Assembly (NCBI GenBank): GCA_025642065.1
Contig: JAODUP010000576.1
Coordinates: 186,001 to 250,000 of the forward strand
Direction of reading: 5' to 3'
DNA from: Paralvinella palmiformis
Lineage: Eukaryota; Annelida; Polychaeta; Terebellida; Alvinellidae
DNA length: 64,000 nt
Part shown: positions 36,765-48,752 of the stretch, piece by piece
Layout: the number at the start of each line of letters is the position of its first letter
Numbering within the stretch: position 1 is the stretch's first letter
The notes under the pieces: model-generated
Told to the model about the DNA's origin: nothing
Databases searched by the model: none
What the model saw: the letters and a program-made list of their open reading frames with translations, nothing else
Translations under genes and position numbers: made by a program

Positions 36765-38143
36765 AGTAGTAGTAGTAGTATTTATTTCCAATTTCAATAT
36801 CAAATAACGTATACATAATGTAATTTTGCAAGTATATTACATATAAAGAAATTGGGGGACCAATGTAGCCGAAGCTGTCTTCCCATTGGCCCCGAACAAT
36901 CATAGCTAATAATAGTCAGCTCGATAAAACGCCGTTTGTGTATTTGCAAGTCTGGTCGTGTGTGTATTGGAAGTATGTGGACCAGGTACCAAGGAATCAT
37001 ATAATTACCTAGACATGTGTGCATTGACAACAATAAGGGTTGTTGCATTTTACAGATGCTGAGTAAGTAGCTAAGATGGGGACCTTTTGGTGTTTTCTTA
37101 GTTTTTTTATCTTGAATTACAAGTGGAAAGGATACTATTCCAATTGTTCCATATAATGGGAAAATTGACTAACGGCAACTTACTGGATAGTGCAGAGTTA
37201 CATCGAGGTACATGCATATGACTAGATTGCCTTGTCACGCGATTTTCCTGTACCTCAGAATTTAGACGGAATAGGCCATCGAAGGATATAGGAAGTCTCT
37301 TGCTAATAAAATCATCCATGAACAAACATACTTGATATTGATACATGTCACTTAATTTTAAGATTTCACAGTTTTTGAATAAAGCATCCGTATGATTGTT
37401 ATAACCCGCATTATTAATAATACCAATAGCTCTTTTCTGCAAAGACACAGTTTTCTGAAGGATTGATGAATTGGCGGTCACCTAAATTAGTATACCATAT
37501 GAGATATATGGTTGTATGAGAGCCAGGTATAAAGTTTTCAGACTATTTTTTGGTAGGAATTTCTTTACTGGTTTTATGCCATATAAGGCCCGAGAAATCT
37601 TGTTTTCCACGTAAATCAAATGATATTTCCATGAAAGAGTCTCGTCCAGAAAGACACCAAAAAATTTGGTGGTTTTCTCTTGGAATTGAGAACCAATTTG
37701 CTCTAAATGAGTACCACCAACTGAAATGTCCAAGATGTTAAAATCCAAATTTTTTGTACCACCTTTGAAAACCATATATTTTGTTTTGTTTTTATTTAGC
37801 GAGAGACCATTTGCACAAAACCATTCAAATAAGTTATTCATTTCTACATTTGCCCTTTGATATAAGGTGGAAATATCAGTATCACTAATGATCAAAGAAG
37901 TGTCGTCTGCAAAAGATAATATATGTGCATTTGTGGATTTTGATATATCATTAACATATATTAGGTATAGCAAAGGACCTAGGATAGATCCTTGTGATAC
38001 CCCACAGTTCATGAATTCAATATCTGACTTCGTTTTACCGATTTGAACATATTGTTTCCTATTCACAAGATAACTGGCAAACCATTTGTTGGCGACTCCC
38101 CTAATACCGTAGTAATTTAATTTATTTAATAATGTCTGTATAT
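36765..38143 (-). mobile_element. 5'-truncated non-LTR retrotransposon inside the Gypsy element
   Basis: The minus strand enters partway through an RT (TLLNKLNYYGIRGVANKW), continues with CGVSQGSILGPLLYLIYVND, FADDTSLII (catalytic pair), LNKNKTKYMVF and PYISYGILI. It then has one TAG and a further 120 open codons. The 3' end is AATAAA followed by (TAC)n at 36767-36781. It splits the Gypsy gag/protease region. The clade (Jockey/CR1-like) is a guess. Confidence 0.85.
37107..38143 (-). pseudogene. LINE reverse transcriptase, truncated at its 5' end
   Basis: An open frame over about 345 codons with a single in-frame TAG near 37482. It covers RT motifs from the YYGIRG block to the end of the thumb, plus the C-terminal extension (SLQKRAIGIINNAGY ... 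FPIIWNNWNSI). Endonuclease and the RT N terminus are absent, as usual for incomplete reverse transcription. Confidence 0.85.
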
Positions 38144-38149
38144 ACTTCC

Positions 38150-38460
38150 TGTTCATCATGTTCATCAAGAACATGGACCTTCTTGATCTTGTTTGTTTTG
38201 TGAGGGCTGTAGGCCTTGCAGACAGTTGCAAAGTGATTTAACTTCCCACATTTATGACATGTTTTACCATGTGCTGGGCAGTTACGAGCTTCATGTACTT
38301 TCCCACAGCTGTAACATTTGACTTGTGTCGCGGTTCCACCACGCGCACCAACTTGAATCTGCCCTCGACCACGATAGGTACCGTTTCAGTATGCAGGTCT
38401 ACGCAGAGCACATGCGTGGAATGTTGTATTCTTTTGCTTAACGTAATCAACATGTTTACC
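38150..38460 (-). pseudogene. Gypsy gag zinc knuckles
   Basis: The minus strand encodes CYSCGKVHEARNC and CHKCGKLNHFATVC, two CCHC knuckles in tandem, then a Lys-rich linker (HKTNKIKKVHVL). The frame is cut by the LINE near 38143. Confidence 0.8.
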
Positions 38461-38612
38461 TGATGTAGACTGGAGTAGTTTTAACTGTTTACTTGCCGTT
38501 TCTGCAGCTTTTCATATCTGAATAGCCTTGGGGAGGTCTAATTCAGCTTCACGGATTAAACTATCCATCAGTGTTCCAAAATGACAGTTCTTTGACAAGT
38601 TTGTAATGTCTG

Positions 38613-38951
38613 TCAACCAATTGTCAAACCATTCATCCGTTTTTTTTGCATTCTCATTCTAAACACAAATTTTTCATACGTTTCGTTTATCTTGGGCTTA
38701 CAATACGCCTCAAATTTAGCCCGAACTGAATCATATTTATCCTTCTCTTCATCCGTAAAAGTGAAGGTATTGTAGATTTCCAGAGCCTCCAGTCCTGCCA
38801 CAGTCAGAAAGATGACAATGCGCTGTTTATCACTTTTAGAATCTGCCGCAATCGCCATCAGATAGAGTTCAAATGTTTGTATAAGGCGTCTCCAGCTTTC
38901 CCCAACATTCCCCGTACATTGTAAATAACCGGGGGGCTTGATCTGATCCAT
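38613..38951 (-). pseudogene. Gypsy gag, N-terminal part
   Basis: The frame opens MDQIKPPGYLQ and includes ESWRRLIQTFELYLMA and YDSVRAKFEAYC, matching gag of the K02A2.6-type Gypsy elements of invertebrates. It is 112 codons, then a stop. It opens just inside the PBS-like site. Confidence 0.8.
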
Positions 38952-38984
38952 ATTTCATGGGTTATATTTTTGTTTCTGGTACCA

Positions 38985-39126
38985 TGTATTATTATATGAA
39001 CAACATCTGGCTTTGCCGTATATCTCCAGCCGATTTTTATTAACTAAACTTCACCTACAATAACAATGTATCTGCGGTGACTTATGTGGCAATATATATA
39101 AAAGTAACTTTCCTATTATCAATACA
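38985..39126 (-). repeat. Gypsy 5' LTR
   Basis: 142 bp, about 95% identical to the copy at 33405-33545, with the same TG...CA ends. Directly inside is TGGTACCAGAAAC, beginning with the TGG of a tRNA-primed binding site. The gag start codon follows 34 nt inside the LTR edge. Confidence 0.92.
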
Positions 39127-39970
39127 GTGGCTGAAAGGAGACGTAGCGAAGAAACCTCAAGTATACAGAATGATCATCCATCTGTTTGGAGCAACATCGT
39201 CTCCATCTTGTTCTAACGTGGCACTTAGACAAACAGCCCAAGATAACCGCCAGCTATTTTTCTGATCGAGTTTGTGACATGATCACCAGCAACTTTTATG
39301 TTGACGATTTCCTGTTGTCCGTACCAAGTGTAGCAGATGGGATCAATGGAGTACAAAAAGTCACTGAGTTGTGTAGAAGAGGAGGATTTAGGCTGACCAA
39401 ATAGATCAGTACTAGTAGAGAGGTCATTAATGCAATACCCGAGGAGGAGAGGACCAATGAGTTAAACGACTTGGATTTGACGAAGGAGGATTTGCCGCTT
39501 GATCGTGAACTTGGCGTGAAATAGTGCATAGAGACAGATGAGTTCTCATTCAAGATAGTTCCTCGTGATTTGACCCCGAGTAGGCGGAATTTACTTTCGT
39601 TGGTGAATTCGATTTTTGATCCATTAGGATTTGTGACACAATTTACTATGACATTGAAGATGTTTCTCCAGTTACTCTGCAGGAAAGGTGTTCCATGGAA
39701 TTATGATATTTGTGGTGATGATTTGGTGAAGTGGCATAAGTTGTTGGCTGAGCTTTCACAGTTAGAATGCTTTCACATTTCAAGGTGTTAAACGTCTTGA
39801 GTTTGGAGACATACTTACCTGTCAGATCCACCACTTTTGTGATGCGTCAGAGTTAGGGTATGGCGTGGTTACTTACCTACGTCTCGTGGATAATTACAAT
39901 TCCATTCACTATACACTGATTTTGAGCAAAGCGATGGTTGCTCCACTCAAGAAAGTGACGATTCCTTGGA
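39127..39970 (+). pseudogene. BEL/Pao reverse transcriptase C-terminal part and RNase H
   Basis: It continues the RT after the Gypsy element: WLKGDVAKKPQVYRM, HLFGATSSPSCSNVALRQTA, then FYVDDFLLSV with the catalytic DD pair. Next are LLSLVNSIFDPLGFVTQFTM and FCDASELGYGVVTYLR of the RNase H start. Stops at about 39404 and 39522 and frame changes break it. Confidence 0.85.
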
Positions 39971-40150
39971 ATGAGGGCTGTCCATCTAGAAGTAGCTGCC
40001 TCTATGGACACAGGGTCTTATATTGATGCGATTAGGCGTTTTGTAGCCAGACGAGGCGTTCTAAAGATTATGATGTCGGACAATGGAACAAACATTGTTG
40101 GTGCGAAAGGAGAATTTGACATAGCCTTTGTATTTGATATTTGCAGATTT
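39971..40150 (+). pseudogene. BEL/Pao integrase fragment
   Basis: RAVHLEVAASMDTGSYIDA and RRFVARRGVLKIMMSDNGTN carry the first two acidic residues of an integrase core (here MRAVHLE and SDNGTN). It is joined almost directly to the RNase H segment, so the RNase H end and integrase N terminus are deleted. Homology fades after about 40130. Confidence 0.8.
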
Positions 40151-40199
40151 TCTATTTTCATTGTGCCCTTCAAAGCCTGTTGCATTAGCAGCAATCTGC

Positions 40200-41050
40200 T
40201 TCCGAATGGAAGTGTCCTGATGACAGTTCTTTATTAAGTCGTAAAGTGAATGTAGGCAAACAAGGTAAATTGCTACAGCTGTCTGGGAAGATAAAAAAAC
40301 TTACATAAAATCCCACCACAATTTTATGAATCACGCTGCGAAAAAGTTTGTGAACTGTATCCAGAATTGAAAACTTCCAATAAAAAAAGCTGTGAACTTT
40401 CTGGAAGTGCACATAACCATGATTATTCACAAGCAGCAAAACGCTCAGTAAAAGAAAGCTACAAAGCCAAACACCACAAGATATGGAATTCAAACAGACA
40501 ATGTTGTGATAGATCATGATGAGATTAAATTGGAACATATAAATGAACATCAGAAAGCAAAATTACCGTATGCCTTGGGACTGGATCAGTGTGAATGCAT
40601 CAAATCTAGAGCTTTGACAACTGCTAGAGATAAATCATTTGATGCATTGCAAAGCATTACTTGTATGAAACAATAAAAGCAACTAGCCAAGTGCTGATAT
40701 ATTTCCCGCTGGGACTGTACAAACTTTCAGCAGAAGAAAAAGAACATCAAACTCAAGAACTGGCCAATTATCAGGCAATGCTTTTGGGGAAGTGTACACA
40801 ATAGCTGATGTCCAAAGTAATGACAGCTGGTTCACCCTCTTTTTGTCACATCAACTGACCGAGAACGATACACTTCAATAGAAAATATGACCATTGTGAA
40901 CATAATGACTCTGATGGAAAAGAATCTCGATCACATTGTAGATAAACAAATGAGAGAAGAGTACACTTGAGCTTGGAAAAATGAAGTCACTCAGGCTAAG
41001 AAGAGAGTGAACAAAGTTAAATATGTTGAATTTACTATCTCAACTTTATG
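40200..41050 (+). pseudogene. Unidentified decayed coding sequence
   Basis: Short plus-strand frames continue each other through stops and shifts: CEKVCELYPELKTSNKKSC, then KAKLPYALGLDQCECIKS, then LSAEEKEHQTQELANYQAM, then VNIMTLMEKNLDHIVDKQM. Low-complexity is not the cause. I do not recognise the family. Position among retroelements suggests another mobile-element gene, but that is inference. Confidence 0.35.
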
Positions 41051-41787
41051 GAATATTTAGAAAATGAGGACTATTACACTAATATATTTTTATCTGATAT
41101 ATTAGATGATTGAATTATAGTTTATTAAAATTTGTGAGAATTGTTATTTTGGACATGTACAAGTATTCCTCTTATTTATTTGTTTCTTTTTGGGTTAACC
41201 ATTTCCAACCGAATGGAACTTAATTAGTCTTAATATAATAAATGCTAATTCTGAATATAAAACATATTTTGTAGTAATTATAGATGCTGTAGTGTGTTAA
41301 CGGAAGTAAATTATAGTGCATTATAATGTAAACTATAAATTATGCCATTTGATAGAGCTCAGGTTTTTCTAAAATTTGTTACCAGACTCAAATTCTAGCA
41401 ATGTTTCCTGCTACATTAATAAAATATGCATATTTTTGGACTCATGACAATTTTGCCTTCATAAAAACTTGGTATAATTGTACTTATTTATTAATAAAAA
41501 GTGCATTAACTTGACACATCACTATGTTTGTCTGATTAACCAATCATATCAAAGTATTTAATGCACATTTTCAACTCAAGGCATTTAAGAATTTCTCAAA
41601 ACAGTTTATAATTTTGTTATTCTCACACAGCTTAAAAATAAAAGAGATAAAAAAGACTTTGACATGGACAATGTTTGTGGGTTGTTCTGGATAGGACAAA
41701 CAAACTTAATTTTAAGACTAACATTTTTGCCTCATGTTCATGCTCAATGCAATGCATGCTATTACTTGCTGGTGTCACCAAACTGTT

Positions 41788-41829
<42 letters not shown>

Positions 41830-41880
41830 TAGCCTTTAATGAATATTTTAGATAATTAGGGCAGTAAGGACATATCAAAA

Positions 41881-42247
41881 TGGATCTTGAACCTTACACA
41901 ATTGTTCAACATACAGAGGATACTTGTTCAACATACAGAGGATACTTGTCACAAGATTTCATATTCCAGAAGAAACAAAACCCTCAAAATCAGTGACATT
42001 ACTGAAGATGATAAGGAGCTGATGTCACTATGTTCTGTGACAGACTTGTCGGACAATGGAACATTGACAATTTGCTCACATCACAAAATGTTTTTCTGGA
42101 TAAATATGAATTTCTTCTTCAGAACTGTTGTGATCCATTTTCGGTCCATACCAAATTAATAAAAAGTAGTTTAAATACACTTGATATTCCCAAAGCAGAG
42201 AGGATCAACTGTCTTACTATAGGAACTGTCTTACTATATGGAAGTTG
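41881..42247 (+). pseudogene. Unidentified decayed ORF with a frame-breaking 22-bp duplication
   Basis: A frame opening MDLEPYTIVQHTEDTC runs to a 22-bp tandem duplication (41905-41926, 41927-41948), after which the reading frame shifts. Later pieces read SDITEDDKELMSLCSVTDL, GTLTICSHHK and, one frame over, KYEFLLQNCCDPFSVH. The Cys/His spacing suggests a metal-binding segment. I have a vague impression of a repeated invertebrate family but cannot name it. Confidence 0.4.
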
Positions 42248-42479
42248 AGTAAAAGATGTCTCTCGGACTTCATCTCTTTTTGTGTGTCTACAATTGTATG
42301 TGGATTTATGTAAGGATGTGACAACTCCACAAAACAGTAACTTCATGAAGTCAAAAGGACCTGCAGATCCTTTACTTGGCCTAAAAGTAAGGATCAGTGT
42401 TGGATGTCATCATCACATATCCCCATGGAAGTCAGCCACCGAGACAAGCCACCAGTATAAACTGTGTTAGTGTGTGTAA

Positions 42480-43261
42480 TAATGAACTTGACCAAATTAT
42501 AAAATGCATACATGGAATTTTTTAATATATTATTGGCCATGCATAGAAAGATATTTATGTATCAAATCAATAATTTATTTAATAATTGTTTGTCTTGAGT
42601 CCAAAAATAGGCATAATTTAAAAGTACATTTTAGTGTGGAATGACACATGGCTATAGACAGTGAGTCTGGTATCACATTTATTAAAATAATTAGAATTCA
42701 CATCCCACTTATCCCATATGAAGATATGAACCGACAAAACAAAGTCAGATTTCTCGGGTTAAATTCTGAGAACTGGTTATATGTGTATGTTTTCCATCTA
42801 TTTTATTATTACTCTAGAGTACAAAGATTCAAATTGTGCAGTTTGAATATTACTAACTATCATGGTTCTGAACTTGCAAAGTTGGTAGAAAAATCAAATG
42901 AACATATAATTGGCTTGACCTGACAACCACAGATTTATACATTAGCTTCATTTCATTGAAGTTTTGGATAGAGCTATGACAGCTTTCAGCCCTGAAAATG
43001 TCATGTCTCTGTGCCTATTAATTCAAACGTTATCAAGGTTCAAACAGGGCTAAATATTAAGCACTATTTTGAAAGTGGCATAATTAGGTACCACATGGTA
43101 CTTCAAAGTGGTGCAAATTTTAAAATATTTTTAGTAAAGCTAAAAATTGTCCGAGGCCTCATCGTATACATGGTAGTTGATATATTAAAAAATGTAATAC
43201 TATCTAAATTGGTCAGGTGGGAACTTTTTTTAATAATTTGGTCCATATTATATGGAATGAC

Positions 43262-43302
<41 letters not shown>

Positions 43303-44630
43303 TATATATAACTTTCCATGTTGGTTGCCGTCTCCACTGAATTATTAAAACAAAGGGGGACGTTAAAGTAAGACCCACTGAGGACATAATTTAATACACT
43401 CTGGCAGTGACCACCCTCATGTTATTTTGGCTCCATCTTTCCGTACCTTCCCTTCCCCCTTGAGTTGTGGGGGAAGGGATGGTCTCAACCACCCCTACAT
43501 AGAGGATGTGCTGGTTAAGTGAGAGTGTGGAGATTATCTCCAAAACACAAGCAAACACATGTGGGGGGAGATTAAGAAAAAAACACCGGGATTATATAAT
43601 AAGGGCATATTTTGACTTTGCAGGGTCTAATGTGTCTACTTAAATCAGAAACAATTTGCAACCATTGGTAGGGAAGGCGGTCATTTTTTCAGAATGGTCA
43701 TAGAGAAAATATATAGTTTACTGGGGCTATCTTTTATCATTATTGAGTAATCGGCTAAAATATGGCCCAAATATTGCTACCTATTTGACAGGTCACAAAA
43801 GTCTAATTCCAGAAATGTACCATTGCCAGAGGTGAAGGTTTATCAACGTCATAACTCACCAAATAATTGTATCACTGACCTGTTTTCATCATTTATGTAA
43901 TGTAATATTTATGTATAACACATTAAAATAAATAAATATGTATCAGGTTATCATATTTTTCAGAAAAAAAGTGAGAAATGATGAAATTTTCACATTAGTC
44001 GTAGAACATCCATTTTTGTTTCATTAGATAGGTCTTGAGGAGAATTAATAAGTAAATATATAATTTGACATGGTTTCCTTACATAATTTTGGAAATATAT
44101 ATATGCATATATTTTTAATCCATAGACATAAAAAACAATTAAAATTGACATACAGTGAAAAAGAAGTTCAGGTGTTGTGCTGTTATATATTTTATAAAGA
44201 AATTAACCACAATACAATATGTTTTATGATTAGAATGTAGTTATATATACATATTATATGCATGTAAATCATATTACGATGACAAATGTGATGAACTATT
44301 TTTCAAGTGAGACAGAAAAATCCAATCGAAAAGACGACATTGAATTGATGCAATTTTAATGTTGGACATAATCCATGGTCTCATTAAATCATGCATCAAT
44401 TGTTTTATGTACATCTAACAAATTGAAATGCAAATAATCACGAACATAATGCAACTTTATCCCCCAAAAAATTCACAATGTGCACGAAATATAGTCAAAT
44501 ATAATATCTATGTATATTACTATGGATATATCATACATAAAATAGAATGGATGGGCTAAATTGGGCATAGATTTGATCGGATTGTATAACAACCTAAACA
44601 TGTTGAACTGACGCTGGGGGGATTTACGAG
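42480..44630. other. AT-rich stretch between decayed ORFs and LINE
   Basis: Contains a 91-codon frame at 42648-42923 and an (AT)n tract, neither with recognisable motifs. A purine/pyrimidine-rich patch near 43430-43490 (CCTTCCCCCTT, GGGGGAAGGG) could form a hairpin. Nothing else supported. Confidence 0.4.
43264..43301. repeat. (AT)n microsatellite, 19 units
   Basis: The longest AT tract in the window, in a non-coding stretch between the decayed ORFs and the I-type LINE. Confidence 0.95.
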
Positions 44631-44669
44631 ATTTGACACTGGAGGACCTCTGGGTTTTTCCCATTTCCC

Positions 44670-45090
44670 ATCAAAAACGTCCCACTTACAGAGGTAAGGA
44701 AGATTAGGATTCAGTGTGATGGTCGCCGAATAAATACCGGCACCATCTCCCTCGCGTTCGGTCTCCCCGTCCTACCTACTTCTGTAAAAATTGGATTCCT
44801 TAGGGTGAAGGTTGATGCCTACATCCCTAATCCACTGTGGTGTTTTAAGTGCCAACGGTCCGGACACCACAGAATGACCTGTAAGCGAGAGCTTACCTGT
44901 GCCAAATGTGGGATGGGGACTGTAGCCCAAAACCTCACTGTGTTAACTGTGACAGAGATCACGGTTCTTTCTCCCGGGACTGCCCCATGTGGAAAAGGGA
45001 GAAAGACATCCAAACCGTCAAGGTGAAACGGGGAATCTCATTCCCAGAGGCCAGGAAAATTATAGATCAGAAGGATAACACTCCTACCTG
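44670..45090 (+). pseudogene. I-type LINE ORF1 (gag-like, CCHC knuckles)
   Basis: It reads KIRIQCDGRRINTGTIS, then VDAYIPNPLWCFKCQRSGHH with a full C-x2-C-x4-H-x4-C knuckle. A one-base shift in the second knuckle (CAKCGMG) follows, then CVNCDRDHGSFSRDCP. The tail VKRGISFPEARKII is typical of this ORF1 type. The product would bind element RNA. Confidence 0.85.
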
Positions 45091-45256
45091 AGCGAGATCA
45101 TATTCTGATGTCGCTGGGGCAAAAAAATGCAGTGTTGCCTGCCAGACTGAAATGACCTGGCCTCTTGGATGGCTCCTCCATGGACTATGATGACCTGGAT
45201 AATCCAGGTCATGATCCATCGAGGACTCTTCCAGAATAAAATATTAATAAAAAATG

Positions 45257-46445
45257 TACCAGTCTATAATAAATTGTAGAGGATTTAGAAAACAATATAG
45301 ATGAAATTAAAATGTTAATGCAGGACTATGACCCCATTGCATTCTGCTGCCAAGAAACATATATAAAAAGTACAAATATAATTAATTTTAGAAAATACTC
45401 CTCATACCATATATTTTCTGGAGCTTCCGGAGGAGTCACCATCATGATCAAGAAAACCATCCCCCACAGGCAAATTAGTTTAAATACCAATCTGCAGGCA
45501 GTTGCTGTGACGTGGTCACTCCACAAGACCATGACATTGTGTTCAATATATATTCCACCAAGCTAGGCACTGGATGAATTAATAAGCCAGCTTCCTTCCC
45601 CTTTCATTTTAATTGTCGATATGAATGCCCACAGCACTATATGGGGAAATGCACAAAATAATAATAATAGAAGAGTACAATGAGCTGTGCTTGTGGAATG
45701 ATAACACACAGACATATATACATCCAGCAACTGGGCCATCATCTGCCATAGACTTATCCCTGTGCAGCCCATCATTATTTCTTGATTTTGAATGGTCTGT
45801 ACGTGAGGATCTCTGTGGCAGTGACCTTTTTCCAACATTCCTGCATTATAATAACAAGGGAGCACTTTTAAATATACCAAAATGGACTTTTAAGAAAGCA
45901 GACTGGTACAACTTTAAATTTAAATGTAGCCAAGAAATAAATCGAAACACCTTCAAGACTATAAGAGAAAACCGCTGTGAACTTTTTACATCAGTGCTAC
46001 ATTTCATAGCGGAAATAACAATACCAAAATCCTCTACATTTCCAAAAAAACTCCACAAGTCCTGGTGGAATGAAGAATGCGAGGAAGCTCTGAAACAAAG
46101 AAAGAGAAATTTAAACCAATTTAAAAGAAATCCCTCCCATGAAAATTTTACAAATTATAAAATCGAATATGCCAGAGCTGTCGGGTCATTCGCAGAAACA
46201 TGTGAAATTCTTGGAGGGAATATGTCTCGCAATTAAATAATAGAACTCCCGTGAATACAATATGGAAAATAATTAAGAAAATCTCGGGTAAAGTCCAGGG
46301 CCCTCCAATAAAACAATTAGAAAAAAATGGGAGCATAATTGCAAACCAAAAAGAGATCGGGAATTCGTTGGCAGAAACTATTGCACACAATTCATCGGCA
46401 GAAAACTACACAAACAAATTCAGGAGAGAAAAAAATTATCCTTGA
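45257..46445 (+). pseudogene. I-type LINE ORF2, endonuclease and linker
   Basis: SIINCRGFRKQY, a frame change, then YDPIAFCCQETY is the APE-type endonuclease start (NCRG.., QET). GGVTIMIKK and LCSIYIPPS follow. The linker 45625-46236 and 46251-46445 includes KSWWNEECEEALKQRKRNL, the usual region ahead of the RT. Several stops are present. Confidence 0.8.
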
Positions 46446-47400
46446 GCAGATTCCAATAAATTTCACATAAAAAATGATGAAATTTATAATAAAAAATTCT
46501 TAATAAGAGAATTACTGGATTCTCTCAAGAAAGCCCATGATACTGCCGTTGGACCTGATGATATTAACTACCAGATCTTAAAACAAATGCCTGAGAATTC
46601 ATTAGAAGTCCTGCTCAACATATACCATGAAATATGGAGTGGTGGTGACTTCCCTTCCCACCATCATCCCAATCCCAAAAGTAGGGAAAAATCTCTCAGA
46701 TCCTTGTTATTACCGTCCAATAGCACCCACAAGTTGTATTTGTAAAACGTTTGAACGGGTGGTAAATACCAGGTTAGCCATTAGAGTGGGTTCAGAAAAC
46801 ATAGATCCACCACATATCAACTAATTAAATTAGAAACTATAATAAGGGGATATTTTTTTATCTAGAGAAGGCCTACGACACAACATGGAAATATGGAATT
46901 CTCAAAGACTTATATAATGCAGGACTTCGTGGCAATATTCCAAATTTTTGACTGGTAGAAACTTTACTGTCCGTGTTGGTAACACCCTCTCTGATTCATA
47001 CCACCAACAAGAGGGTGTACCACAAGGAAGCATCTTATCAATAACACTATTCAGCATGAAAATAAATAGCATAGTTAAATGCTTGCTGAATGGTGTTAAC
47101 TGCTCCTTATACGTAGATGACTTCCTGATAAGCTACCAGTAAAAACATATGAATTCCATATAAAGAATTGTCCAGTTGTGTCTCAGTAAATTAGAAAATT
47201 GGGCTGATGAGAATGGCTTCAAATTCTCCAAGTCCAAAACAGTCTGTGTGCACTTCTGCCAACAAAGAAAAATTCATCCAGACCCGACTCTATAACTATA
47301 TGGGGTTGACATTCCTGTTTTAAAACAAACTAAATTCCTTGGGGTAATATTCGACAGCAAGCTCTCCTTCATTCCACATATACATTATATGAAGGCTAAA
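46446..47400 (+). pseudogene. I-type LINE ORF2, reverse transcriptase
   Basis: The motifs are in order: AHDTAVGPDDINYQ, TIIPIPKVGKNLSDPCYYRP, a LEKAYDTTWKYGIL block (normally FDxV/T), QQEGVPQGSIL and CSLYVDDFLI with the catalytic DD. Frame changes fall near 46660, 46830 and 46940, and a stop follows YVDDFLISYQ. Confidence 0.85.
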
Positions 47401-47579
47401 TGTAGTAAATCTCAAAATTTATTAAAAGTCGTTTCACGGTTTGACTGGGGGCAGATCGAACAACACTCCTCCGTCTGTGTAGGGCAGTCATTAGATCTCA
47501 ACTTGATTACGGGTCGATTGTTTGGGGATCGGCTCGTAAATGATACATAAAAATACTCGACCCTATACACCACCAGGGC

Positions 47580-48410
47580 TTGAGAATAGCCATAGGGGCA
47601 TTTAGGACCTCGCCAGTGGAGAGTCTGTATGTTGAATCTAATGAAGAATCTCTTTACAGACGGAGAGAACGACTGTCTCTGCAATATGCACTACAGTTAA
47701 GTAGTACTCCGGCAAATCCTACATTTGATATGGTGTTCAACCCAAAACTCCAAGATAACTTCTTACTCAGACCGAAAACTATCCCAACTTTTGGAATTAG
47801 AATTCGGTCTTTGAGAGAAGACTTGGAGATTGAACCATGTCAAATAGAAAATATACGCCTACCTCATATCCCGATCTGGGATATGATGGAACCAACAATT
47901 TTGTATGTTCTGAGAGCGGGGAAGAAATCTGATGTTTGTCCATCGGAATTTCAGAGCTGCTTTCACATCTTGCAAAATAAATATGATGACGATCAATTCT
48001 TCTACACTGATGGTTCAAAAGAAGGCGATAGAGTAGGATGCGCTGTCGTTTGTGGTAGGCAATGCGTGATGGAACGTCTGCCTGACGTGACCTCCATATA
48101 GACAGCAGAACTTCGAGCTATTTATCTCGCACTTTATCATGGTATTAGCTCTACTTGGGACACATTTATTATATGCGTGGATTCTTTGTCCTGCCTACAG
48201 GCCATAGACAATTTAGACATAGAAAATCCACTTGTCCTCGGTATTGTAGAACTACATTCCACCCTTAAAACTCTAATAAAGGATGTAGTATTCTGCTGGG
48301 TACCGAGCCATGTCGGTATTTGTGGCAATGAACTCGCTGATAAGGCTGCCAAAACTGCTCTAAAAGGTCGGAAGATCAACTTTCCAATACCGTTCACTGA
48401 CCTATCATAA
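47580..48410 (+). pseudogene. I-type LINE ORF2, RNase H
   Basis: The four RNase H motifs are visible: FYTDGSKEGDRVG, TAELRAIYLAL, CVDSLSCLQAI and CWVPSHVGICGNELADKAA. One TAG (about 48100) separates the first two. The long region before it (47580-47990) is the RT-RNase H connection. Confidence 0.88.
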
Positions 48411-48491
48411 AGCAATACGTTAGAAAGCAGTGATCAGCCTGCATTAGGATGTTCGACGTGGCCCTGTCGGGAAAGGCGTCGTGAGGAAATT

Positions 48492-48752
48492 GTGCTCGGC
48501 CGTTTACGGATCGGGCATTCTTTCCTCACCCATAGATACCTCTTGGCTGGAGAAGATCCACCAGAGTGTATCTCCTGCCAAGAACGCCTGGCTGTCGATC
48601 ACATCCTCCTTCATTGCTCGGAATACCACCACATCAGAGTAAACTACTACCATGCAGAGACTCGGAAAGAGCTGCTGGACAATATTACCCCGGATACAAT
48701 TTTAAATTTCCTAAGAGAAGCTGGTCTTTTCTTCTTAATATTATTTATTTAA
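48492..48752 (+). pseudogene. I-type LINE ORF2 C terminus
   Basis: LGRLRIGHSFLTHRYLL, then CISCQERLAVDHILLHC, a C-x2-C...H-x4-C segment found at the end of I-type ORF2, then LLDNITPDTILNFLREAG. A stop and the 3' UTR follow. Confidence 0.85.

Larger units (their letters stand above)
33405..39126 (-). mobile_element. Ty3/Gypsy LTR retrotransposon, interrupted by a LINE
   Basis: A minus-strand element inserted in the BEL RT. It has 141/142-bp LTRs, a primer-binding-site-like TGGTACCAGAAAC just inside the 5' LTR (38984 downward), gag, zinc knuckles, protease remnant, RT, RNase H, integrase and a purine-rich CAAGGGAAGA (33546-33555) just before the 3' LTR. Flanking 5-mers are GTAAC and GTGGC, an imperfect target duplication. 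The domain order fits Ty3/Gypsy. A LINE lies at about 36765-38143. Confidence 0.9.
30074..40190 (+). mobile_element. BEL/Pao retrotransposon remnant, split by a Gypsy insertion
   Basis: A plus-strand element in two parts: 30074-33404 and 39127-about 40190. Domain order is coiled-coil gag, DUF1759-like gag segment, zinc knuckle, aspartic protease remnant, reverse transcriptase, RNase H and a piece of integrase. This is the BEL/Pao order. Frameshifts, stops and a deletion are present. No LTRs were recognised. Confidence 0.85.
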
